This document shows, piece by piece, positions 7,730 to 14,567 of a stretch of 15,465 bases of DNA. Each line of letters opens with the position of its first letter. Within the stretch, counting starts at the first letter, position 1. The stretch comes from an uncultured Aquincola sp. GTDB taxonomy: Bacteria > Pseudomonadota > Gammaproteobacteria > Burkholderiales > Burkholderiaceae. The notes beneath the pieces are model-generated. The model was given only the letters and a program-made list of their open reading frames with translations. It did no database searches and was not told the origin of the DNA. The position numbers and the translations under genes were made by a program. Location: assembly GCA_937883885.1 (NCBI GenBank), contig CAKZXL010000949.1, forward strand, positions 1-15,465, in the 5' to 3' direction.

Positions 7730-8045
7730 GTTCCAGATTATTTTCGGCCAAGACGGCAAGCCGGCCTTCGTGGTCGTGCCCTATGAGCACTTCCGCCGCA
7801 TGAAAGGCAGCTTCACGCAGGGAACCGTTCCCAATGAAGTGGTGAACTTGTCGTTTGAACGAGGCGTGTCTGCGATGGCCGCCTGGCGCGAACACCTGGG
7901 CCTGACCCAAGCGGAGGTCGCGGGCCGTATCGGCATCTCTCAGGCCGCCTATGCGCAGATGGAGCGGGTCAAGCAGCCTCGCAAGGCCACGCTGGCAAAG
8001 GTGGCCGACGCGCTGGGGTTGGAGGTCGAACAGTTGCGGTGGTGA
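7713..8045 (+). CDS. XRE-type HTH antitoxin-like regulator
   Basis: A 110-residue protein. The N-terminal strand/helix segment FQIIFGQDGKPAFVVVPYEHF (residues 7 onward) resembles the Phd/RelB-like N-termini of composite antitoxins. Residues 55-108 are a Cro/C1-type helix-turn-helix (REHLGLTQAEVAGRIGISQA, then YAQMERVKQPRKATLAKVADALGL). The ATG at 7713 has AGGAAG just upstream. It probably represses its own promoter through the paired repeats at 7630-7648. Base composition is visibly less GC-rich than the neighbours, and together with the broken toxin this suggests a transferred, decaying module. It ends 20 bases from the end of the convergent minus-strand unit. Confidence 0.8.
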   Translation: MNARTEFQIIFGQDGKPAFVVVPYEHFRRMKGSFTQGTVPNEVVNLSFERGVSAMAAWREHLGLTQAEVAGRIGISQAAYAQMERVKQPRKATLAKVADALGLEVEQLRW

Positions 8046-8065
8046 GCTTGGCGCCACTCCGCCAC

Positions 8066-8221
8066 TCACTCGCCTGACCCGCCCTCGCGGCGCGCAAGCG
8101 CCCGCCGCTCCTCGTCCTGCCGCAACGCACGCTTCGTGCGCCACAGCTCCCACACGGCCCAGCCCATCACGCCGCCCAGCACCAGGAGCAGCTCGATGAG
8201 GATCAGCGTGTCGCGGGACAC
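8066..8221 (-). CDS. 51-residue membrane microprotein, last gene of the crtI-crtB-hemA unit
   Basis: This short frame starts with GTG at 8221, 27 bases after the hemA stop. The product begins VSRDTLILIELLLVLGGVMG and continues WAVWELWRTKRALRQDEERR. There is one clear membrane segment (about 4-26) followed by a charged cytoplasmic tail, the layout of a single-pass microprotein. A GAGGG about nine bases before the GTG could serve as ribosome site. I do not recognise a family. Position and strand suggest cotranscription with hemA. It could be chance coding, but the clean membrane-plus-charged-tail pattern argues against that. Confidence 0.55.
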   Translation of the reverse strand: MSRDTLILIELLLVLGGVMGWAVWELWRTKRALRQDEERRALARREGGSGE

Positions 8222-8248
8222 GGCGGGCTGCCCTCGGCCTGGAGCACT

Positions 8249-9520
8249 TCAGGCGGCGGGCCCGCCGCCGCGCAGGAAGAGGCGCTGCACCGTGGGCGCC
8301 AGCGCGTCGCCGCCGGCGGCATGCAGCTCGGCCAGGGTGCCGTGCATCAGCTTGCGGGCCAGGCCTTGCGACAAGGCCTCGAACACCTGGTCGATGGGCA
8401 TGCCGCCGGCCAGCCGCTTGCGGGCGCGGGCGATCTCGGCCGCGCGCCAGGCGTCCACCTGGTCGTTCAGGCTGCAGATCAGGGGCACGGCGCCGCGCTG
8501 CGCCAGCCAGCGGCCGAAGCGCTGCACGCCGGCGTCGATGATGTGCTCGGCCTGCGCCACCGCGGCCTGGCGGCGCTGGCCGGCACCTTGCACCCGCTCG
8601 GCCAGGTCGTCGACCGTGTAGAGGTACACCTCGGGCAGGCGGGCCACTTCGGGCTCGATGTCGCGCGGCACGGCCAGGTCCAGCAGCAGCATCGGGCGGC
8701 GTCGCCGGGTCTTGAGCGCACGCTCCACCGCGCCCAGCCCGATCAGGGGCAGCGTGCTGGCGGTGCAGGACACCACGATGTCGAACTCGGCCAGCCGCTG
8801 GGGCAGGTCGGCCAGGGCCATGGCCTGCCCGCCCAGCGTGGCGGCCAGTGCCTCGCCGCGGGCCAGCGTGCGGTTGGCCAGCACCAGCGACCTGGGCGCA
8901 CGCGCCGCGAAATGGGTGGCCACGCGCTCGATCATCTCGCCGGCGCCCACGCACAGCACGCGGGTGTCGGCCACCTGCTCGAACAGCTGCTCGGCCAGCC
9001 GCACCGCGGCTGCCGCCATGCTCACCGAATGGGCGCCGATCTCGGTGCAGCTGCGCACTTCCTTGGCCACCGAGAAGCTGCGCTGGAACAGCTGGTGCAG
9101 CGTGCTGCCCAGCGCGCCGGCGGCTTCGGCCTCCTTCACCGCGCGCTTGAGCTGGCCCAGGATCTGCGGCTCGCCCAGCACCATGGAATCGAGCCCGGCG
9201 GCCACCCGGAAGGCGTGGCGCGCCGCGTCGCAGTCTTCACGCACATAGGTGTGGGCCTGCAGCGCCGCCGCCGGCATGCCGCCGCGCTCGGCCAGCCAGT
9301 CCAGCACCGCGGGCACCACGGCGGGTGCCGCGTCGGGCGTGGCGATGTACAGCTCGGTGCGGTTGCAGGTGGACAGGATGGTGGCTTCGGCCGGTTCGCG
9401 TTGCAGCAGGCCACCCAGGCCGCGCAGGGCCTGGCCCAGCGCCTCGGCCGGAAAAGCGAACTTGCCGCGCACGTCCAGCGGCGCGCTGCCGTGGTTGAGT
9501 CCGAGGGCCAGTACCGCCAT
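8249..9520 (-). CDS. hemA: Glutamyl-tRNA reductase HemA
   Basis: Reduces glutamyl-tRNA(Glu) with NADPH to glutamate-1-semialdehyde, the first committed step of C5-pathway tetrapyrrole synthesis, feeding heme and bacteriochlorophyll. Length is 423 residues, normal for the family. The catalytic Cys52 lies in STCNRTELY. The family signature GLDSMVLGEPQILGQLK is at 109-125, SCTEIGAHSVS at 157-167, and the NADPH-binding CVGAGEM at 190-196 followed by LANRT. The C-terminal dimerisation region is present through the end. ATG 9520 gives the standard N-terminus MAVLALGLNHGSAP. It starts 4 bases after the crtB stop, so it is cotranscribed with crtI and crtB, linking pigment precursors. The use of a reductase rather than ALA synthase points away from alphaproteobacteria. 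Whether the genome has a second hemA elsewhere cannot be seen. Confidence 0.95.
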   Translation of the reverse strand: MAVLALGLNHGSAPLDVRGKFAFPAEALGQALRGLGGLLQREPAEATILSTCNRTELYIATPDAAPAVVPAVLDWLAERGGMPAAALQAHTYVREDCDAARHAFRVAAGLDSMVLGEPQILGQLKRAVKEAEAAGALGSTLHQLFQRSFSVAKEVRSCTEIGAHSVSMAAAAVRLAEQLFEQVADTRVLCVGAGEMIERVATHFAARAPRSLVLANRTLARGEALAATLGGQAMALADLPQRLAEFDIVVSCTASTLPLIGLGAVERALKTRRRRPMLLLDLAVPRDIEPEVARLPEVYLYTVDDLAERVQGAGQRRQAAVAQAEHIIDAGVQRFGRWLAQRGAVPLICSLNDQVDAWRAAEIARARKRLAGGMPIDQVFEALSQGLARKLMHGTLAELHAAGGDALAPTVQRLFLRGGGPAA

Positions 9521-9524
9521 GGCT

Positions 9525-10616
9525 TCAACCCGCCTGTTGCGTGCGGGCCGGCGTGGCCGTGCCGCGCGCCATCGCCAGCGCGGCGCCGCCCTGCTGGCGG
9601 TCGCGCCGTTCCAGGCGCTCGAAGAGGTCGAGCACGATGTCGGTGCCCCGGCGCACCGGTGCCGGCGGGGGCTCGGGGCGCACGGCAGCGACCACCAGCG
9701 GGCGCGTGGCGGGCAATGGCGGCACCTGCAGCACCTGGGCATGACGCGGTGCGCGCAGCCAGGGTCCAGGCCAGGCCGCGCCGGCCAGCAGCCAGGCCTT
9801 GCGCAGCGGCGGCACCGCGGCGCGGCGCTGCACCGCATTGCAGCCCTGCCGGCGCACCTGGTGGCCGATGGCCGCATACAGCCGGGCCGCGGCGCGGATG
9901 CCGGGGCGGCAATCGGCCGGCAGCAGGTTGATGCCGGCTTCGGCCCGCCCATACAAGTCGTCGGCCTCCTGCAGCAGGCGCTCCACCACGCCGGCCAGCG
10001 CGGCGCTGTGGGTGGGTGCAGCCAGCCAGGCATCGGGCGCCATGCCCGCCTGGCGCAGCCACTGCCGCGGCAGGTAGAGCCGGCCCATGCGGGCGTCTTC
10101 CCCCACGTCGCGGGCGATGTTGGTGAGCTGCATGGCCACGCCCAGGTCGCAGGCGCGGGCCAGCGCGGCCGGGCTGCGGGCGCCCATCAGCACGGCCATC
10201 ATCGCGCCCACGCTGCCGGCCACGCGGGCGGCGTAGTGCAGCAGCTCGTCCAGCGTCTCGTAGCGGCGGCCTTCGGCGTCCCAGGCCAGGCCTTCGAGCA
10301 GCTGCTCGGGCAGCGCACGTGGGATGGCGTGGGCCTGCAGCACCCAGGCCAGCGCGCGGTCGGCGGCCGTGGGCAACGGCCGGTCGGCATAGGCGCGGTC
10401 CAGGCGCTGGCGCAGCAGCGCAATGGCATCGCCGCGGCCGCCGTGCACGTCCACCGCGTCATCGGCCAGGCGGCAAAAGCCGTAGAGCACGCTGGCCGGC
10501 TCACGCACCCGCCGCGGCAGCAGCAGCGAAGCGGCATGGAAGCTGCGCGCATGCTGGCGCAGCAACTGGCGGCAGGCCGCCAGGTCGGCGGCGACGGAGT
10601 CAGGCGGTACGGGCAT
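9525..10616 (-). CDS. crtB: Phytoene synthase CrtB
   Basis: Condenses two GGPP to phytoene, the entry to C40 carotenoids. It has 363 residues from the ATG at 10616; another ATG at 10631 would add five. HARSFHAASLLLP at 22-34 is the squalene/phytoene synthase N-terminal signature. The first Asp-rich motif ADDAVD is at 51-56 and the second, NIARDVGED, at 166-174, followed by RLYLP. EADDLYGRAEAGINLLP at 217-233 is also typical. The Pro-rich stretch from about 295 and the tail to 363 are longer and less conserved than in many homologues. Its start overlaps the end of crtI by 17 bases, indicating translational coupling. hemA follows after 4 bases. Confidence 0.94.
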   Translation of the reverse strand: MPVPPDSVAADLAACRQLLRQHARSFHAASLLLPRRVREPASVLYGFCRLADDAVDVHGGRGDAIALLRQRLDRAYADRPLPTAADRALAWVLQAHAIPRALPEQLLEGLAWDAEGRRYETLDELLHYAARVAGSVGAMMAVLMGARSPAALARACDLGVAMQLTNIARDVGEDARMGRLYLPRQWLRQAGMAPDAWLAAPTHSAALAGVVERLLQEADDLYGRAEAGINLLPADCRPGIRAAARLYAAIGHQVRRQGCNAVQRRAAVPPLRKAWLLAGAAWPGPWLRAPRHAQVLQVPPLPATRPLVVAAVRPEPPPAPVRRGTDIVLDLFERLERRDRQQGGAALAMARGTATPARTQQAG

Positions 10617-12165
10617 GGAAAGCTCGGGCATCGGGCACCACCGTGTCGAGGATGCGGGCAGAAGACAGCACACCGGGCAAGCCCGCGCCCGGGTGCGTGC
10701 CGGCGCCCACCAGGTACAGGTGGCGCAGCTCTTCACTCTGGTTGTGGGGTCGGAACCAGGCGCTTTGCGTGAGCACCGGCTCCAGCCCGAAGGCCGCGCC
10801 GCGGAAGCTGCCCAGCTCGTCCTGGAAGTGCTGCGGCGTGGTCACGCGTGAGCTGCACAGCGCCACGCCGAGGCCGGGCAGCAGCGTTTCTTCCAGCCGG
10901 GCCTGCACCGCTTGTCTATACAACTCGGCCTGTTGCGACCAGTCGGTGCCCGACTGCAGGTGCGGCACCGGCGACAGCACGTAGAACGCATCGCAGCCCG
11001 GTGGCGCCAGCGAGGGGTCGGTGGCGGTGGGCCGGTGCAGGTAGAGGCTGAAGTCGCGCGCCAGCTGCTTGCGCTCGAAGATGTCGTCCAGCAGGCCGCG
11101 GTAGCGCGGGCCCAGCGCGATGGTGTGGTGCGCCACATCGGGGTACTGGCGGCGGGTGCCGAAGTACCAGACGAACAGGCTCATCGAATAGCGTGCCTTG
11201 GCTATGCGCGCATCGGTCCAGCGCCGGCGCTGCACGCCGGGCAGCAGCCGCCGGTAAGTGGTGGCCGAATCGGCATTGCTGACCACGATGTCGGCCGCGA
11301 TGCGCTCGCCGCTTTGCAACCGCACACCGGCCGCGGCGCCGCGCTCGGCCAGGATCTCGGCCACCGGCGTGCCGCAGCGCACCACGTTGCCCTGCCCTTC
11401 GATCAGGCCCACCAGCCCCTGCACCAGCCGCCCGGTGCCGCCGATGGGAAAGTGCACGCCCCAGCGCCGTTCCAGGAAGGCGATGAGGCAGTACACCGAG
11501 GTGGTGGCGAACGGGTTGCCGCCCACCAGCAGCGACTGGAAGGTGAGCACCATGCGCAGCTTCGGGCTTTGCACATGCTTGCAGGCCAGGCCGTAGACGG
11601 TGCGCCAGCCTTCGAGCTGCAGCAGCTGGGGCAGCACCTTGGCCATGTCGGTCCAGCGGCTGAAGGGCACATGCGCCAGCTGCTCGAAGCCCACCTTGAA
11701 GATGGCCTCGCTGGCCGCCAGGAAGCGGCGGTAGCCGGGCACCTCGCCCGGCGCCAGGCGCTCGACTTCGGCTTCCATCGCCGCAACGTCGCCGCTGTAG
11801 TCGAACAAAGTTCCGTCGTCGAAGCGCACGCGGTAGAAGGGGCTCACCGGCCGCAGGTCCACGTCGTCGGCCAGCCGGCGGCCGCACAGCGCCCACAGCT
11901 CTTCCAACAGAAAGGGCGCGGTGATCACCGTGGGCCCGGCATCAAAGGTGAAGCCGTCCTGCCGGTGCACCCGGGCGCGGCCGCCCGGCTCGGGCAGCGC
12001 TTCCAGCACCGTCACCCGCCAGCCGCGGGCGCCCAGGCGCACCGCCGCTGCCAGGCCGCCGAAGCCGCTGCCGATGACCACGGCATGCGGCCGGGGCCGC
12101 TCGGCGGGCGCCTGCACCGCCGCCGCAGCCGGGGCGGCAAAAACAGGTGCGGGGGCTGTCAACAT
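10600..12165 (-). CDS. crtI: Phytoene desaturase CrtI
   Basis: FAD-dependent desaturase of 521 residues that converts phytoene to neurosporene and/or lycopene. In Rubrivivax the enzyme is known to supply both, but step number cannot be read from sequence here. The FAD motif GSGFGG is at 32-37 with VTVLEALPEPGGRA following. The C-terminal signature LYLVGAGTHPGAGLPGV, near the end, is the bacterial CrtI pattern. The first 26 residues (Ala/Pro-rich) look non-conserved, and the GTG at residue 17 is an alternative start. There is no good ribosome site before the ATG at 12165, and predicted promoter elements put the RNA start within a few bases of it. It is first gene of crtI-crtB-hemA and carries a PpsR operator in its promoter. 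Confidence 0.94.
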   Translation of the reverse strand: MLTAPAPVFAAPAAAAVQAPAERPRPHAVVIGSGFGGLAAAVRLGARGWRVTVLEALPEPGGRARVHRQDGFTFDAGPTVITAPFLLEELWALCGRRLADDVDLRPVSPFYRVRFDDGTLFDYSGDVAAMEAEVERLAPGEVPGYRRFLAASEAIFKVGFEQLAHVPFSRWTDMAKVLPQLLQLEGWRTVYGLACKHVQSPKLRMVLTFQSLLVGGNPFATTSVYCLIAFLERRWGVHFPIGGTGRLVQGLVGLIEGQGNVVRCGTPVAEILAERGAAAGVRLQSGERIAADIVVSNADSATTYRRLLPGVQRRRWTDARIAKARYSMSLFVWYFGTRRQYPDVAHHTIALGPRYRGLLDDIFERKQLARDFSLYLHRPTATDPSLAPPGCDAFYVLSPVPHLQSGTDWSQQAELYRQAVQARLEETLLPGLGVALCSSRVTTPQHFQDELGSFRGAAFGLEPVLTQSAWFRPHNQSEELRHLYLVGAGTHPGAGLPGVLSSARILDTVVPDARAFHARTA

Positions 12166-12171
12166 GGTCTT

Positions 12172-12200
12172 ATAGTATTCGTGTCAACTTTGATTTACAA
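12172..12200 (-). promoter_or_regulatory. Candidate crtI promoter
   Basis: Reading the minus strand: TTGTAA (12200-12195), a 17-base spacer, TACTAT (12177-12172), each 4 of 6 to sigma-70 hexamers. The PpsR operator lies almost wholly in the spacer, so bound repressor would exclude polymerase. The expected RNA start falls at about the crtI ATG, implying a leaderless message or a later start codon. Confidence 0.35.
12182..12199. promoter_or_regulatory. PpsR operator 3 (gap between crtI and the ccmC-like/ppsR/bphP unit)
   Basis: The site TGTCAACTTTGATTTACA is a perfect TGT-N12-ACA in the 79-base AT-rich gap between divergent genes. It is 17 bases from the crtI start and 46 bases from the ATG of the CcmC-like gene. 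It can repress crtI-crtB-hemA and, by position, the unit that encodes PpsR itself. I saw no second perfect site in this gap. Confidence 0.77.
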
Positions 12201-12244
12201 CGCTGCCAGACTGCTGACAACCCTGAGCCCGACAGGAGCCTGCC

Positions 12245-13018
12245 ATGTCGCACCTGCATCCCCATTTCGCGCTGCGCCTGCAGCGCCGAGCCCGCCCGCT
12301 GCTGACGGCGCGCGGCCTGCGGCAGATGGTGGCGCCCTGGCGCTTTTATGCCGCCGCCGGTCGCCTGGCGCGCTGGCTGGGTTGGCTGGCCCTCACCGCC
12401 GGGGCGGTGGCCCTGGGCGCCGCGCTGGTACTGGCCGCCGGCACCCCGGGACAGGCAGGCGCGCAGCTGGCCGCCCATGGCCTGCAAGGGCCGGCGATGG
12501 TGCTGGGCACCGGCCTTTATGTGGCGATGGCGGCTGCCGCAGCCGCCACGCTCATCGGGGTTGGTCGCCTGGCACCGGTGCTGATGGTGGCCGCCGCGCC
12601 CAGCAGCCTGCTGTGGCTGCTGATGACGCTGCTGGCGCAGACGGTGCTGGTGCCCGGCGGCATCACCGCCACCGGCCTGGGCGCCGAGGCGCTGTGGCCG
12701 GCACTGGCCGCACCGGCGCCGGTGCTGCTGCCCTTTGCGCTGCTGGTGCTGCTGGCGCAGGCGGTGTGTCACGACACCCGGCGCGCCGACCGATGGGCGG
12801 CGGTGCTGGTGCTGGCAGGCCTGCTGGCTGCCGGCGCGGTGTGGCTGAGCGCCGGCCCCAGCGCCACCGAAGGCGCGGCACCGCCCGGCGCCGGCCTGCT
12901 GGCCGCGCTCACGCTGGTGGCGCTGGGCGCCTATGCCGGCGCCGCGGTGCTGCAGCGCATGCGGCTGGAAATCGTGGAACGCGGCCGCCGCCAGCTGGGC
13001 GCCGAGGAGGTGCAGTGA
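12245..13018 (+). CDS. CcmC-like membrane protein lacking the WWD heme-handling motif
   Basis: A 257-residue protein with about six membrane segments (near 42-64, 85-108, 110-132, 156-176, 184-204, 215-237). Several stretches read like heme transporter CcmC: an N-terminal MVAPWRFYAAAGRLARWLGW at 28-47, then His78 before a segment ending LYVAMAAAAA, and a final-helix exit LQRMRLEIVERGRR at 236-249. CcmC's tryptophan-rich WWD loop is missing; the matching place holds VPGGITATGLGAEALW (136-151). The second heme-ligand His is not seen either. Next comes a CcmD-like microprotein, which supports the kinship. Normal heme delivery to CcmE is therefore unlikely. It might be a regulatory or bacteriochlorophyll/heme-binding relative. 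AGGAG sits six bases before the ATG. The kinship is from remembered sequences, not a search, and an unrelated six-helix protein remains possible. Confidence 0.55.
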   Translation: MSHLHPHFALRLQRRARPLLTARGLRQMVAPWRFYAAAGRLARWLGWLALTAGAVALGAALVLAAGTPGQAGAQLAAHGLQGPAMVLGTGLYVAMAAAAAATLIGVGRLAPVLMVAAAPSSLLWLLMTLLAQTVLVPGGITATGLGAEALWPALAAPAPVLLPFALLVLLAQAVCHDTRRADRWAAVLVLAGLLAAGAVWLSAGPSATEGAAPPGAGLLAALTLVALGAYAGAAVLQRMRLEIVERGRRQLGAEEVQ

Positions 13019-13143
13019 TGGCCACCGTGCTGATGCTGCTGGCGGCCGGCGTGGCCGCCGAATGTGCGCAGCTGTGGCTGCGCCGCCGTGCCCTGGCCCT
13101 GGCCAACGAAGGCGAGGCCGACGACGCCAGCGACGAGGCCTGA
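13018..13143 (+). CDS. CcmD-like single-pass microprotein
   Basis: A 41-residue protein: MATVLMLLAAGVAAECAQLW, LRRRALAL, then an acidic tail. One N-terminal membrane helix, a Glu inside it, and a basic cluster right after it are the layout of CcmD, the small partner encoded after ccmC. Its ATG overlaps the stop of the CcmC-like gene (TGATG) with GAGGAGG about seven bases upstream, so translation is coupled. The acidic ending (EGEADDASDEA) is unlike the usual basic CcmD end. Very short proteins give little similarity evidence; the call leans on gene order. Confidence 0.55.
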   Translation: MATVLMLLAAGVAAECAQLWLRRRALALANEGEADDASDEA

Positions 13144-13229
13144 GCGCCGTCGCCGGGGCCGCCCGACCCCTGTGTTAAGGTCTTCCGCGTTGTCGCGCCC
13201 TTTCGGGGGCGAACCTGCAAAGGCATGTC

Positions 13230-14567
13230 GTGGCCACCACCAGCGCACCCGACCCTTCGGACCTGAGCGCCCTCTCGGGCCTGGCCCCTGAACTGGCCAC
13301 GGCCTTCGTTTCCCTGTCCAGCGACATCGCCCTGGTGATCGGCCGCGACGGCATCGTCACCAACGTGGCCACGGCCGACAGCACCCTGGGCCTGGGCGCC
13401 AGCCACTGGGTGGGCCGCCCCTGGGCCGACACCGCCACCGGCGACACCCGCCGCAAGATCGAGCTCCTGCTGGCCGAAGTCGGCAGCCACGGCGTGGCCC
13501 GCCGGCGCGAGGTCAACCACGCCTGCGGCAACGGCGAATTCATTCCGATCAGCTACGCGGCCTTGCAGCTGGGCGCCGAAGGGCCCTTGCTGGCGGTGGG
13601 CCGCGACCTGCGGGCCGTGGCCGCCATCCAGCAGCGCTTCGTCGAGGCGCAGCGCGAGATGGAGCGCGACTACTGGCAGCTGCGGCAGGCCCAGTCGCGC
13701 CAGCGGCTGCTGGCCCAGGTGGCCACCGATGCGGTGCTGGTGGTGCAAGGGCCCGCGCTGCGCGCCATCGCCGCCAACGAAGCCGCCCGCCGCTGGTTCG
13801 GCGAACCCGGCATGCCGTTGCCGGCGCCGCTGCACGACCTGCTGGCGCTGGCACCGGGCCACCGCCATGCCACCGAGGTGCGGCTGCGGCTGCCGCAGGC
13901 CGGCGGCTCCCTCACACTGGACGTGGCGGTCACGTCGCTGCCTCAGGCCGACCAGGACCTGCCGCCGCCCTGGCTGGTGCGGGCACGCCAGGCCGAGGCC
14001 GACCCCACGACCGACGGCGCCGAGACCGCCGTGCTGGTGGCCGATGCCGCCGGCCGCCTGGTGATGGCCGATGCCGCACTGCTGGCCTGGGTGGGCGCCG
14101 ACAGCGAGGCGCAGCTGCTGGGCCAGCCCGTGCAGCAACTGCTGGGCGACCCGCACCGGCAGCTGGCCGCGCTGCTGTCGGACGTGCGCCGCCAGGGCAT
14201 GGCCATGCAGCCGGTGGCCACGCTGGGCCCGGCGGGCTCGCCGCTGCGGGTGGCGATGTCGGCCTCGCTGCTGGTCGATGGCGACCAGGAACGCGTGGCC
14301 CTGGTGCTGCAACGACTGGACACCACGCCGCGCGTGGTGGCACCGCTGGACCTGATGGCCACGCTGCAGCGCATCGCGCAGCGTGTGGGCCAGCTGCCGC
14401 TGCCCGCGCTGCTGCGTGAGGCCACCGAAGCCACCGAACGCCATGCCATCGATGCCGCGCTGGCCGCCGCCGGTGGCCGCCACGACCAAGCCGCGCTGCA
14501 GCTGGGCATCGAGCCGGCCGAGCTGCGCCAGCGCCTGCAACGGCTGGGGCGGGTGCCGCCGCCGTGA
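13230..14567 (+). CDS. ppsR: PpsR/CrtJ photosynthesis transcriptional regulator
   Basis: A 445-residue DNA-binding regulator of pigment and light-harvesting genes. Order: N-terminal PAS-like domain (about 20-130, with REVNHACGNGEFIPISY at 93-109), a Gln/Arg-rich coiled linker helix (131-165), PAS1 (166-253), PAS2 (264-365), and a Fis-type helix-turn-helix (about 390-440: LLREATEATERHAIDAALAA onward). In CrtJ and Rhodobacter PpsR a redox-active Cys sits in this helix after ERH; here it is Ala406. The only cysteine in the protein is Cys99, so the PAS2/HTH disulfide is impossible. Start is GTG 13230 with AAAGG six bases upstream. The C-terminal half of the HTH is less conserved than usual (GIEPAELRQRLQRLG). 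bphP overlaps its stop. Three matching operators are in the window. In Rubrivivax, PpsR is reported to act both negatively and positively. Confidence 0.9.
   Translation: MATTSAPDPSDLSALSGLAPELATAFVSLSSDIALVIGRDGIVTNVATADSTLGLGASHWVGRPWADTATGDTRRKIELLLAEVGSHGVARRREVNHACGNGEFIPISYAALQLGAEGPLLAVGRDLRAVAAIQQRFVEAQREMERDYWQLRQAQSRQRLLAQVATDAVLVVQGPALRAIAANEAARRWFGEPGMPLPAPLHDLLALAPGHRHATEVRLRLPQAGGSLTLDVAVTSLPQADQDLPPPWLVRARQAEADPTTDGAETAVLVADAAGRLVMADAALLAWVGADSEAQLLGQPVQQLLGDPHRQLAALLSDVRRQGMAMQPVATLGPAGSPLRVAMSASLLVDGDQERVALVLQRLDTTPRVVAPLDLMATLQRIAQRVGQLPLPALLREATEATERHAIDAALAAAGGRHDQAALQLGIEPAELRQRLQRLGRVPPP

Noticed and set aside
12169..12187. Perfect TTGACA followed by TATAAG on the minus strand before crtI, read as a promoter
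   Set aside because: The spacer is only seven bases; the TTGACA is better explained as the arm of the PpsR operator.
12245..13018. TspO or another known photosynthesis-cluster membrane protein
   Set aside because: TspO is about 160 residues, five-helix and Trp-rich; this protein is longer, has six helices and ends in a CcmC-like RMRLEIVERGRR.
10912..13143. A 743-codon plus-strand frame across crtI and the CcmC-like gene
   Set aside because: It crosses the promoter/operator gap, lies antisense to crtI and out of frame with the CcmC-like gene, and shows no domain.
13196..13211. Hairpin CGCCC/GGGCG before ppsR as a terminator
   Set aside because: Only five base pairs, no T-run, and it lies in the short leader of ppsR; likely chance in GC-rich DNA.
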